Shown here: one piece after another, positions 32,050-39,060 of the stretch | Layout: each line of letters starts with the position of its first letter | Numbering within the stretch: position 1 is the first letter of the stretch | Source: an uncultured Campylobacter sp. | GTDB lineage: Bacteria; Campylobacterota; Campylobacteria; Campylobacterales; Campylobacteraceae | Direction of reading: 5' to 3' | Assembly: GCF_937997405.1 (NCBI RefSeq) | Contig: NZ_CALKTL010000078.1 | Coordinates: 1-43,143 of the forward strand | Length of the DNA stretch: 43,143 bases | Notes under the pieces: model-generated | Databases searched by the model: none | What the model saw: the letters and a program-made list of their open reading frames with translations, nothing else | Told to the model about the DNA's origin: nothing | Position numbers and translations under genes: made by a program

Positions 32050-32758
32050 GCAACGAAGTATAGCGATGCGAGACGACGCGTATAAGCTCCAAAAACTTCG
32101 ATGCGTCCCAGCTCGCCGTCCCCACTAGCACCCCGTCGCAACCTCTTATCGCGCAAATTTTTGCGATATTTTCAGCATTCACGCTGCCGCCGTAAAGTAG
32201 CGGCGCGGGGCTTTTAGCACGCAAGAAATTTAGCATTCTTTCGATCTGCTCGCACTGCGCGCTTCTGCCCGTGCCGATCGCCCAGACAGGCTCGTAGGCT
32301 AGTACTAAATTTCGGTATTTCAGATCGATACCCTCAAGCTGCGCCGCTACGAAATCCTCGCTGCGATCTTGCGCGAATGCCGCCTCGTCCTCGCCGACGC
32401 AAAAGACGATGCGCCAGCCCTGCGCTACGGCAAAACTGAATTTCTCTCTTATCAGCTCCGCGCTCTCGCCCAAAATGGCGCGCCGCTCGCTGTGACCGAT
32501 AAGAACGGTTTTGATGTCAAATTCCGCAAGCATATCGCCGCCGATCTCGCCCGTAAAGCTGCCGTGCGCGGCAGGATAGAAATTTTGCGCGCCTTGAGTA
32601 AAATTTTTCACTTTCGCGCAAAATGCGCTAGCGGGAGGAAAAACCAAAATTTCATTCTCGCGCGAAATTCCGCCCGCTAAGCCTTCATCTAAAGCTTTAG
32701 CGTACCGCTCAAAACTAGCGCGAGTATGGTTACATTTAAGATTCGCCGCTAGTATCAT
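32045..32758 (-). CDS. tpiA: Triosephosphate isomerase
   Basis: TpiA interconverts dihydroxyacetone phosphate and glyceraldehyde-3-phosphate. The 237-residue TIM barrel has the catalytic K8 (ANLKCN), H89 (IGHSERR) and E156 (AYEPVWAIGTG), and the phosphate loop LYGGSVN. At 237 residues it is shorter than the usual 250, as in other epsilonproteobacteria. The start overlaps the pgk stop by 4 bases. The last few codons fall in the arm of an inverted repeat. Confidence 0.96.
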   Translation of the reverse strand: MILAANLKCNHTRASFERYAKALDEGLAGGISRENEILVFPPASAFCAKVKNFTQGAQNFYPAAHGSFTGEIGGDMLAEFDIKTVLIGHSERRAILGESAELIREKFSFAVAQGWRIVFCVGEDEAAFAQDRSEDFVAAQLEGIDLKYRNLVLAYEPVWAIGTGRSAQCEQIERMLNFLRAKSPAPLLYGGSVNAENIAKICAIRGCDGVLVGTASWDASKFLELIRVVSHRYTSLP

Positions 32759-33966
32759 CGCAGCTCCGTTTTAGCAGTAAGCACTCGCACGCCCGGCAGC
32801 TCCTTGCCCTCGATGAGTTCTAAGCTCGCGCCGCCTCCGGTAGAAATAAAAGTCATATCATCGGCGTTGCCCGCGCGTTCGACGACATCTGCAGTATCGC
32901 CGCCGCCCACTACGGTCGTGGCGTCGCTATCTGCGATCGCGTGCGATATATGCAGGCTGCCGCGAGCGAATTTATCGATCTCAAAAACTCCCATCGGTCC
33001 GTTCCACCAGATCGTTTGCGCATCGTCTAGGGCTTCTTTAAAAAGCGCTACAGTTGCAGGTCCGATATCTAGTCCCATCCAATCGCTTGGAATTTCTTGG
33101 ACGGTAACCTTTTTTGTAACGGCATCTTGCGAGCATTGCGGAGCTGCGACGGCATCGACGGGGATATAAATTTTAACCCCAAGCTCGCGAGCATTGCGGA
33201 GAATATTTTTTGCTTCCTCGATTAGATCCTCTTCGAGCAAAGATTTGCCGATGTCATATCCGACGGCTTTTAAAAACGTAAACGCCATGCCGCCGCCGAT
33301 GATGAGCTTATCGACTTTAGGAAGTAAATTTTTAAGTGCCTGAAGCTTGCCGCTTACTTTGCTGCCGCCCGTTACGGCTACGAAAGGACGCGCAGGATCT
33401 TTAATAAGGTCTTTGGCGAATTTTATCTCTTTTAGCAGCAAAAATCCCGCCGCTTTGTGTGCCTCATCGTAGAATTTCGTAATCGCTTCTACCGAAGCAT
33501 GCGCGCGGTGGCATACGCCAAAAGCGTCGTTGATATAAAATTCCGCGTAGCTCGCAAGCCTCTTAGCTAGTGCTTCGTCATTTTTGCTCTCGCCCTTTTC
33601 GAAGCGCAGATTATCTAGTAGAAGCACTTCGCCCTTTTTAAGCGAATTTACCGCAGCTCCAGCTTCCTCGCCCGCGACATCAGAGACAAATTTTATCTCG
33701 CGCTCCAAAAGCCTAGATAGCCTCTTTACCACAGGCTTTAGGCTAAGTCTTTCTTCGTATCCGTTTTTCGGGCGTCCTAAGTGGCTGGCTAAAATTACCG
33801 CGCAGCCCTCGTCTAAGCAATATTTAATCGTAGGGATAGACGAACGGATGCGACGATCGTCCGTAATATTGCAAAACTCATCCATCGGCACGTTAAAATC
33901 GCACCTGATAAAAACGCGCGCGCCGTCTTTAAATTTCAAATCTTTAATCGAAAGAATTTCGCCCAT
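32755..33966 (-). CDS. pgk: Phosphoglycerate kinase
   Basis: Pgk transfers the acyl phosphate of 1,3-bisphosphoglycerate to ADP (and the reverse in gluconeogenesis, the likely main direction in an asaccharolytic Campylobacter). The 403-residue product starts at the ATG at 33966 (MGEILSIKDLKF), with AAGGA upstream. An in-frame ATG 24 bases earlier lies inside gapA and is rejected. Motifs: FIRCDFNVPMD near the start, ASHLGRPK, VTGGSKVSGK, NGPMGVFE, and VGGGDTADVVE at the nucleotide site. One base separates it from gapA. Confidence 0.96.
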   Translation of the reverse strand: MGEILSIKDLKFKDGARVFIRCDFNVPMDEFCNITDDRRIRSSIPTIKYCLDEGCAVILASHLGRPKNGYEERLSLKPVVKRLSRLLEREIKFVSDVAGEEAGAAVNSLKKGEVLLLDNLRFEKGESKNDEALAKRLASYAEFYINDAFGVCHRAHASVEAITKFYDEAHKAAGFLLLKEIKFAKDLIKDPARPFVAVTGGSKVSGKLQALKNLLPKVDKLIIGGGMAFTFLKAVGYDIGKSLLEEDLIEEAKNILRNARELGVKIYIPVDAVAAPQCSQDAVTKKVTVQEIPSDWMGLDIGPATVALFKEALDDAQTIWWNGPMGVFEIDKFARGSLHISHAIADSDATTVVGGGDTADVVERAGNADDMTFISTGGGASLELIEGKELPGVRVLTAKTELR

Positions 33967-33967
33967 C

Positions 33968-34972
33968 TTATTTCCTTCTTTTTGCCGCATATAGGGCTAA
34001 ATCGATAAGGCGCTCACTATATCCCCACTCGTTGTCATACCAGCTCATCACTTTTATTAGATTGCCGTCAATTACCTGCGTGCAGTCGCTAGCTACGATG
34101 CTGGAGTATTCTGAAGTACAAAAATCGCTGCTGACACGGTTATCGTCGTCTACGAGCAAAATTCCTTTCATCTCTTTAGCAGCATAGCGGCGGAAAATTT
34201 CATTTAGCTCCTCGGCACTCGTCTGCTTGCGCGTTAGCACCGTTAGATCAACCATCGAAACGTTAGCCACCGGCACGCGTACAGATTTTCCGTGCATCTT
34301 ACCGCTTAGCTGCGGAAGTACCTTACTAATCGCTTTTGCCGCGCCCGTCGTAGTCGGAGCGATATTAAGAGCAGCAGCGCGTGAACGGCGAAAGTCCTTA
34401 GCTTTTACATCGACTAGGCTCTGTCCGTGCGTATAGGCATGAATCGACGTCATAAGACCCTTTTCGATACCAAGCTCGTCGTCTAGAATTTTTGCAATCG
34501 GAGCTAGGCCGTTAGTAGTGCAGCTAGCGTTTGAGATGACGCGCTGTCCTGCATAAGCGCCCTCATTAACGCCGATTACGAAAGTAGGCGTATCATCCTT
34601 GGCAGGTGCGCTCATTACGACTACGCCGATACCGTTATCTATGAACGGCTTGCATTTTTCGCTCGTTAAAAACGCACCAGTACATTCAAGCACAGCTTCT
34701 GCACCATCGCCCGCAAAATCAAGCTCCGCAGGCTCTCTGGTGGAATAGACGCGGATTTTTTTGTCGTCTACGGCTATGCATTCGTCGCTTAGAATTTCTA
34801 CTTTTTTACGAAACTCGCCGTGAACGGTGTCGTATTGAAGCAGGTATCTCGTAAGCTCGCGCTTAGCGGTATCGTTGATCGCCACAAGCTCCACATCGTC
34901 CCTGCTTAGCGCAATTCTAGCCGCGCACCTACCGATCCTTCCAAAGCCGTTAATTGCGATTTTTACTGCCAT
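33968..34972 (-). CDS. gapA: Glyceraldehyde-3-phosphate dehydrogenase
   Basis: This NAD(P)-dependent enzyme interconverts glyceraldehyde-3-phosphate and 1,3-bisphosphoglycerate. In the 334-residue product the Rossmann start is AINGFGRIGR (6-15), the catalytic cysteine is C151 in SNASCTTNGLAP, the catalytic His lies about 27 residues later in SIHAYTHGQ, and WYDNEWGYS is the C-terminal signature. The start has AAGGAG 6 bases upstream. gapA, pgk and tpiA form one operon. A weak -10 (TAAAAT at 35007-35012, minus strand) may lie upstream. Confidence 0.96.
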   Translation of the reverse strand: MAVKIAINGFGRIGRCAARIALSRDDVELVAINDTAKRELTRYLLQYDTVHGEFRKKVEILSDECIAVDDKKIRVYSTREPAELDFAGDGAEAVLECTGAFLTSEKCKPFIDNGIGVVVMSAPAKDDTPTFVIGVNEGAYAGQRVISNASCTTNGLAPIAKILDDELGIEKGLMTSIHAYTHGQSLVDVKAKDFRRSRAAALNIAPTTTGAAKAISKVLPQLSGKMHGKSVRVPVANVSMVDLTVLTRKQTSAEELNEIFRRYAAKEMKGILLVDDDNRVSSDFCTSEYSSIVASDCTQVIDGNLIKVMSWYDNEWGYSERLIDLALYAAKRRK

Positions 34973-35076
34973 AATGTTCTCCTTATTTGGGATGTTTTCA
35001 GCTGGAATTTTACTAAATTTGGGTTAATCTTTGATTAAATAAAAAGTCGCGAAATCTAGGATTTACTTTTTGGCTA

Positions 35077-35082
35077 TATAAT
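35077..35082 (+). promoter_or_regulatory. Probable -10 box for the MliC-like lipoprotein gene
   Basis: TATAAT in the context TTGGCTATATAATTCGCG lies 28 bases before the ATG, in the divergent gap with gapA. Its surroundings match the -10 contexts before leuA and gne. Confidence 0.55.
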
Positions 35083-35109
35083 TCGCGAACTTTTTTTAAA
35101 GGAGAAAAA

Positions 35110-35487
35110 ATGAGACGAATTGTATTCTCGTCATTAGCGGCAATCGCGCTTTTAAGCGGATGCAACCAACCTAAGGCCGATACGGCTCCACAGCAAAAAC
35201 AAGAGTCTGTAGCGCACACGATCGTATTTCTACTCGGAGATACCGGAGATAAGCGCATCAGCCTTAGCTCGAACGATATGTTCGCAACGGGCGTGTTAAC
35301 CGACGAAAAAGGCAAAAAGCATAATCTCAAACGCGCGGCTTCCGCAAGCGGCATAATGCTTACGAACGACGAAGGTATCGAGCTTCTTTTCAAACGCGGA
35401 GAGGGAGTGTATACACCGGGAAAAGGCAAGAAGGATATTCCGGTAACCTACACCGAGCACGAGCACAAAAGCGGCGAAATGATGTAG
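35110..35487 (+). CDS. Small lipoprotein, MliC-like
   Basis: The 125-residue product starts with a lipoprotein signal (MRRIVFSSLAAIALLSGC; lipobox LSGC, acylated C18). After a short linker, the rest is a small beta-rich domain whose middle, LKRAASASGIML...GIELLFKRGEGVYT, resembles the membrane-bound lysozyme inhibitor MliC/PliC family (the ASGA-x-Y...G-x-EAxL region). If so it would protect peptidoglycan from host C-type lysozyme. Residue identity is low and the usual Cys pair is not obvious, so the family call is tentative. AAAGGAG lies 6 bases before ATG. A strong inverted repeat follows the stop. Confidence 0.65.
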   Translation: MRRIVFSSLAAIALLSGCNQPKADTAPQQKQESVAHTIVFLLGDTGDKRISLSSNDMFATGVLTDEKGKKHNLKRAASASGIMLTNDEGIELLFKRGEGVYTPGKGKKDIPVTYTEHEHKSGEMM

Positions 35488-35494
35488 CCGCGGC

Positions 35495-35539
35495 GGGGTT
35501 AAATTTAAGCGCCCGCAAAAGCGAATTAAATTTAACCCC
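35495..35539 (+). terminator. Inverted repeat after the lipoprotein gene
   Basis: GGGGTTAAATTTAA (35495-35508) pairs perfectly with TTAAATTTAACCCC (35526-35539) around a 17-base loop, 8 bases after the stop codon. Only a short T tract follows (TCGTTTCT), so termination may be weak. The right arm is also the start of the tandem repeat that follows. Confidence 0.55.
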
Positions 35540-35641
35540 TCGTTTCTGCTTCTTTATCCATAGCGAAATTTAACCCTCGTTTCGACCTCTTTGATCTGCG
35601 CTAAAATTTAACCTTTTATTTTTGCTTCTTTCATCTACGCA
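35528..35641. repeat. Three tandem 38-bp repeat units
   Basis: AAATTTAACC begins at 35528, 35566 and 35604, an exact 38-base period. Each unit continues as (C)TCGTTT, then a CT-rich stretch (TTCTTTATCCATAGCG, CTCTTTGATCTGCGCT, TTCTTTCATCTACGCA). The units are degenerate. A partial fourth start, AAATTTAG, lies at 35641. No CRISPR-like spacers. The rest of the 369-base gap to the next gene holds no visible gene. Confidence 0.7.
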
Positions 35642-35856
35642 AATTTAGCTTTTTTTGTAAATTTGAGCTTGCGCACACCAAAAGCAAGCTCCGCAAGCCC
35701 AGCATCCCAAATTTTACAAAATCTCCATTTACTTTGTGCTTTGGCGACGATTTTGGATTTCAACCGAATTTTACTAGGATTTTGCTAAACTGCGCGGAAA
35801 TTTTAGCATGCCGGTGCAAATACGGCGCAAAATAGATCATTTAGCGAGATTGCCGC

Positions 35857-36300
35857 ATGGATAGCATTAAATTTTACCTAAACGATTACGAGATGAACGG
35901 CGAGGGCCTTACCGAAGTCGTCGTTACGATAAACGGCGAGCCTCTGCTTGAGCTGATTAAGCGGCGCGAGCAAGGCTTTGCGGCGAAAGAGGGGCAAGCT
36001 AGCATCGCAGGAGGCTACGCCTACTTAAGCTTGATCGATTTTGAGGAACTATTTTTACGTGCAGCGCTTGAGGCTGATTTGGCGCAAGATGAGCGGGACG
36101 TCGTACTACTGGGCTGTCCGTGCGGGATCTGGAGCTGCTGGTATCTCGCGCTTAAGATTAAATTTGAAACAGAGACGGTTAAGCTATACGACTTTACAAA
36201 CCCGCGCCGCAAAAATTGGCGGTATGGACTTGAGTTTAAATTTGACCGCGTGAGCTTTGTGAGCGAAATTTCTAAAATCGCCTCTTTTAATAAGCTCTAA
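35857..36300 (+). CDS. Hypothetical protein with a CxC-x4-C motif
   Basis: The 147-residue soluble product has no signal peptide and no family I can name with confidence. It begins with a beta-rich stretch (TEVVVTINGEPLLELIKRRE) and has a distinctive core, LLGCPCGIWSCWYL (C87, C89, C94), followed by alternating hydrophobic strands and an aromatic, basic segment (NPRRKNWRYG). Proteins with GC-x-CG-x3-CW cores occur among small unknown proteins, and some belong to toxin-immunity families; whether this one does is a guess. It is convergent with the barstar gene and 113 bases from it. The upstream ribosome site is poor (GCGAGATTGCCGC). Confidence 0.65.
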   Translation: MDSIKFYLNDYEMNGEGLTEVVVTINGEPLLELIKRREQGFAAKEGQASIAGGYAYLSLIDFEELFLRAALEADLAQDERDVVLLGCPCGIWSCWYLALKIKFETETVKLYDFTNPRRKNWRYGLEFKFDRVSFVSEISKIASFNKL

Positions 36301-36412
36301 AATTTAGATCTAATTTAGGAAATTTTAACGGCACGCTCGAAACTGCGCCGAAACAAACTTACCTTTTCCTCGGCAAAATTTAGCTTTAAAGCGGAATGGC
36401 TGCCTCGCAAGC

Positions 36413-36694
36413 TCATAAGATTAAAATTTTCGCCTCGCCGCTGCGCAAAACATCCAGCAAAATATCATAAAATTTACCCAGTCTTAGCTTTAAAACTCCG
36501 CCCCTTTTGATGACGACGAAAACCTGTCCGCCTCGCTCGCCAAGCGCGTCGTAGAGCGCATCTAAATTCGCGACGTATTCGGGCTTGAAATTTAGCGCTG
36601 CGGCAAACAGCGCGAAAATTTGATCTTTGCGTCTGATCTTTGCGCCGTCGATGATGATCTTTGCGCCGCGGCACGTTTTAAAATTTAAACTCAT
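36413..36694 (-). CDS. Barstar family ribonuclease inhibitor
   Basis: The 93-residue product matches barstar, the cytoplasmic inhibitor that plugs the barnase active site. IIIDGAKIRRKDQIFALF fits the first strand and helix. PEYVANLDALYDAL (38-51) is the inhibitory helix, with D45 and D49 at the positions of barstar D35 and D39. The C-terminal LDVLRSGEAKILIL fits the last helix and strand. The start codon overlaps the stop of the barnase gene (ATGA), so the inhibitor is translated in step with the enzyme. It would protect the cell from its own ribonuclease. Confidence 0.9.
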   Translation of the reverse strand: MSLNFKTCRGAKIIIDGAKIRRKDQIFALFAAALNFKPEYVANLDALYDALGERGGQVFVVIKRGGVLKLRLGKFYDILLDVLRSGEAKILIL

Positions 36695-37422
36695 TGCACG
36701 CGCTCAAAGCTTTCATAATGATCGGCGGTGTAAAAGATCAGCCCGTCGTTTGAAAATATCAGCCGCTTTGCGCCGCGCGGACCGCCGCGATACTCGATGT
36801 CGCATTCGCGCCAGATCCGCCTCTTTTTATCAGGCAGTCTGCGCTCAAAATTACCGAAGCGATCGCCGCCGATGCTCTTGCCGCGCGCGTATCGCCACAG
36901 ATCGCCGCCCTGCCAGCCAAGCTCGCCCGCCTGCTTTTTCGTGATAAAATTTTGCGGCAAAGTGCCCGTGCGGCGGATATGGGCGCTCACGCACTCCCTG
37001 CTTATGCAGGGCTCGTCTGAGGGCTGATTTTTAGAGTTTGCGGCGGGATTTTGCGAGTTTGAAGCTTCGTAATCTGCGCTGCGCCGCCTGTGGATATCCG
37101 CCTCATCTTTAGAATTTACCGCAGCGTGCTCGTTTACTTGCGGATGAGATTTTAAATCTCCTAGATCTGCTCCGCCGTCTGCGCTTCTTGCGCCGCGCTC
37201 ATCTTTTGCGTCGGCGCCGCTTGCAGGATTTTGCGAGCTTGAAATTTTACGATCGGTGCTGCTTTTGATATCTTGCGCGCCGCTTTTACGAGAGGCGGCA
37301 TCCAGGGTTTTGGAAGTAAAAACGCTCTCATCTTTAGCCGCGGAGCCGCGCGAATTGGAGATAAAATTTAGCGCCAAAAGAAGCGCTGTGAAAATTGCGA
37401 GCGGGATCAGCTTTTTTGCCAC
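36691..37422 (-). CDS. Barnase family ribonuclease with N-terminal membrane leader and long linker
   Basis: The 243-residue product has a hydrophobic leader (about 4-20, signal peptide or anchor), a Ser/Asp/Lys/Asn-rich linker of about 110 residues (30-137), then a complete barnase-type domain. From GKSIGGD onward it lines up without gaps to barnase: E206 (WRECD) matches the general base E73, R216 and R220 match R83 and R87, and H235 (TADHYESF) matches the general acid H102. LPQNFITKKQAGELGW matches the barnase N-terminal helix region. The enzyme should cut RNA, preferably after guanine, outside the producing cell. Its inhibitor follows at once. The linker contains SQNPA repeats encoded by AGAATTT/GGATTTT words. 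Confidence 0.9.
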   Translation of the reverse strand: MAKKLIPLAIFTALLLALNFISNSRGSAAKDESVFTSKTLDAASRKSGAQDIKSSTDRKISSSQNPASGADAKDERGARSADGGADLGDLKSHPQVNEHAAVNSKDEADIHRRRSADYEASNSQNPAANSKNQPSDEPCISRECVSAHIRRTGTLPQNFITKKQAGELGWQGGDLWRYARGKSIGGDRFGNFERRLPDKKRRIWRECDIEYRGGPRGAKRLIFSNDGLIFYTADHYESFERVQ

Positions 37423-37424
37423 CG

Positions 37425-37988
37425 CTAACCTCTTTTACGCGTGGCGAAGCGAAAATACGCGACGATTATCGCGGCGATCGCGGCCAAAATTAGCGGCGCG
37501 ATCCACGGAGCTTCTTTTATCCGCTCGTAAAGCCCGCGCACGAAATCGCCCGCGTAGTAGCTCAGTAGCCCCACCACAAGCGCCCAAATGAGCGAGCTTA
37601 CGGCATTGATGACGCTAAATTTTAAAAACGAATATTTTGTGATGCCGATCGCGATCGGCACGAGGGTTTTGAGACCGTAGATAAATTTTTTAATCAAAAT
37701 GATGCGGTCGCCGTATTTACGAAATAAAATCTGCGCCAGAGCAAGGTTGCGGCGCTGTTTGCGCAGATATGGCATGATCTCTTTTTTATTATAGCGGCTT
37801 ACTAAAAACAGCCCCGAATCGCCTATGAAGTTCGATATGCAGGCGATTACGATGCATAAAACGATATTGAGCTCGCCGGCCGAGCTTAGCACGCCCGCTG
37901 CCGCAAGCGCCAAAAATCCTCCGCCCAGCGAATACAAAAACAGTATCAAATACCCCCACGTATGGAGGTTTGCAAACATCGATTCCAT
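37425..37988 (-). CDS. DedA family membrane protein
   Basis: The 187-residue inner-membrane protein of the DedA/VTT family has about five hydrophobic segments, the reentrant-loop region with SNFIGDSGLF, then FRKYGDRIILIKKFIYGLKTLVPIAIG (the F/Y-R-G-x3-P type loop) and a C-terminal Arg/Lys tail. Members act in undecaprenyl-phosphate or phospholipid recycling and envelope homeostasis. The stop is 2 bases before the barnase start, so the three genes form one unit. Whether DedA has any role with the ribonuclease is unknown. It is shorter than typical DedA (about 200-220). Confidence 0.85.
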   Translation of the reverse strand: MESMFANLHTWGYLILFLYSLGGGFLALAAAGVLSSAGELNIVLCIVIACISNFIGDSGLFLVSRYNKKEIMPYLRKQRRNLALAQILFRKYGDRIILIKKFIYGLKTLVPIAIGITKYSFLKFSVINAVSSLIWALVVGLLSYYAGDFVRGLYERIKEAPWIAPLILAAIAAIIVAYFRFATRKRG

Positions 37989-38468
37989 CGAATCCTTTCA
38001 TTAGATCGTATAAAATTCTATAAATTTTGACTAAAGCAGCTTTAAAATTCGGCGCGAAAACTTCACTCCAACGTCCCACGACGCCACTTGATTTTGCTGC
38101 GACATTAAATTTAAAATTCCGCGCAGCTGTAGCAAAATACAAAATTTCACCGCAAAATATTAAGCGAAATTTTAAAATAAAATTTCTAGACATCAAGCAA
38201 AATCTCCGCAAAATTTAGTGGTAAAATTTTGCAATTCTAAATTTAACGACAAAATTTTGACTTCTTTAGAATTCAAGGTAACTTTTGAATTACACAGGAT
38301 CTACGCGATATCCTCAAATGCCTCCCACCCCGCGAATTGCAATAAAATTACGCGCCTAAGTCCATTATTATGCGGAAATTACGCGAGCAAAATTCCAAGC
38401 CGCTAATAAAACGCCCATAAAGCAAAATTTTTTGCTAAGCTATGCGCCTTAGCGTCTTTAGCTAAATT
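37989..38468. other. 480-base spacer without a supported gene
   Basis: No convincing gene on either strand. It is rich in AAAATTT words. It contains the inverted repeat AATTCAA (38270-38276)/TTGAATT (38285-38291) and, 33 bases after the SYLF gene stop, AGCAAAA (38421-38427)/TTTTGCT (38430-38436), which could end that transcript. Short open frames (38027-38218 and 38218-38406, plus strand) have odd composition and no ribosome sites. Confidence 0.5.
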
Positions 38469-39050
38469 TTACTCATCTGCGCCGATTACTCGCATCAAAA
38501 GCGCATAGCCCTCAGTATTTGGATCAAAAGCGCGGTCATTTTTGGTCTCCAGCACCGAGCCGCCCAGGCTCACACCAGCGAATAATCCGCCCTTGTTCGT
38601 AAAGACGTACATATCTTGATTTAGCACATCTAAAGAGCCAGAATCGGCGCTGTAGTTACCTGCAACTGCCGTCGCATCGCCCGAAAGCGTGATTTGGGAA
38701 TTTCGCATTTTTTGGATTACATCGTCATGCATTACGAAAATAACTAGATAATTATCCTCATAGCCTATCTGAAGTCCTACGCTGGCGCTGCTGATCTCAG
38801 CGCCGCTTACGCTATGCGCGCCGTCGTTATTATAGATAATGATCCCCTCGCCATACATTCCGCCTATGATGAAGCCCAACTTCTTGACGCTCGGAAATAT
38901 CACTATCGCGCGGGCTTGCTGCGCTAGGTATTTGTATTGCGCATTCGTGCGCATCACCGACGAATAAGCGCTCGCGCTATCAATGATGAGCTCATCCTCG
39001 GCAAATGCCGCGCTAAAAAGCAAAAATAAAGCGATTATAAATTTTTTCAT
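38469..39050 (-). CDS. Exported SYLF (Ysc84-type) lipid-binding protein
   Basis: The 193-residue product starts with a Sec signal peptide (MKKFIIALFLLFSAAFA, cleavage before ED). The rest is a SYLF/Ysc84 domain: AIVIFPSVKKLGFIIGGMYGEG, GAEISSASVGLQIGYE, a glycine-rich LSGDATAVAGNY, and the C-terminal signature MYVFTNKGGLFAGVSLGGSVL. In other organisms this domain binds phosphoinositides or membranes; the bacterial role is not established. The gene follows rny by 10 bases. Confidence 0.88.
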   Translation of the reverse strand: MKKFIIALFLLFSAAFAEDELIIDSASAYSSVMRTNAQYKYLAQQARAIVIFPSVKKLGFIIGGMYGEGIIIYNNDGAHSVSGAEISSASVGLQIGYEDNYLVIFVMHDDVIQKMRNSQITLSGDATAVAGNYSADSGSLDVLNQDMYVFTNKGGLFAGVSLGGSVLETKNDRAFDPNTEGYALLMRVIGADE

Positions 39051-39060
39051 TTCATACTCC

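Noticed and set aside
35528..35641. CRISPR-like array
   Set aside because: The units are contiguous 38-bp tandem repeats without spacers, and no cas genes are present.
38027..38406. Two abutting short plus-strand frames in the 37989-38468 spacer
   Set aside because: No ribosome sites, biased Lys/Phe/Ser composition from AAATTT words, no recognisable domain.
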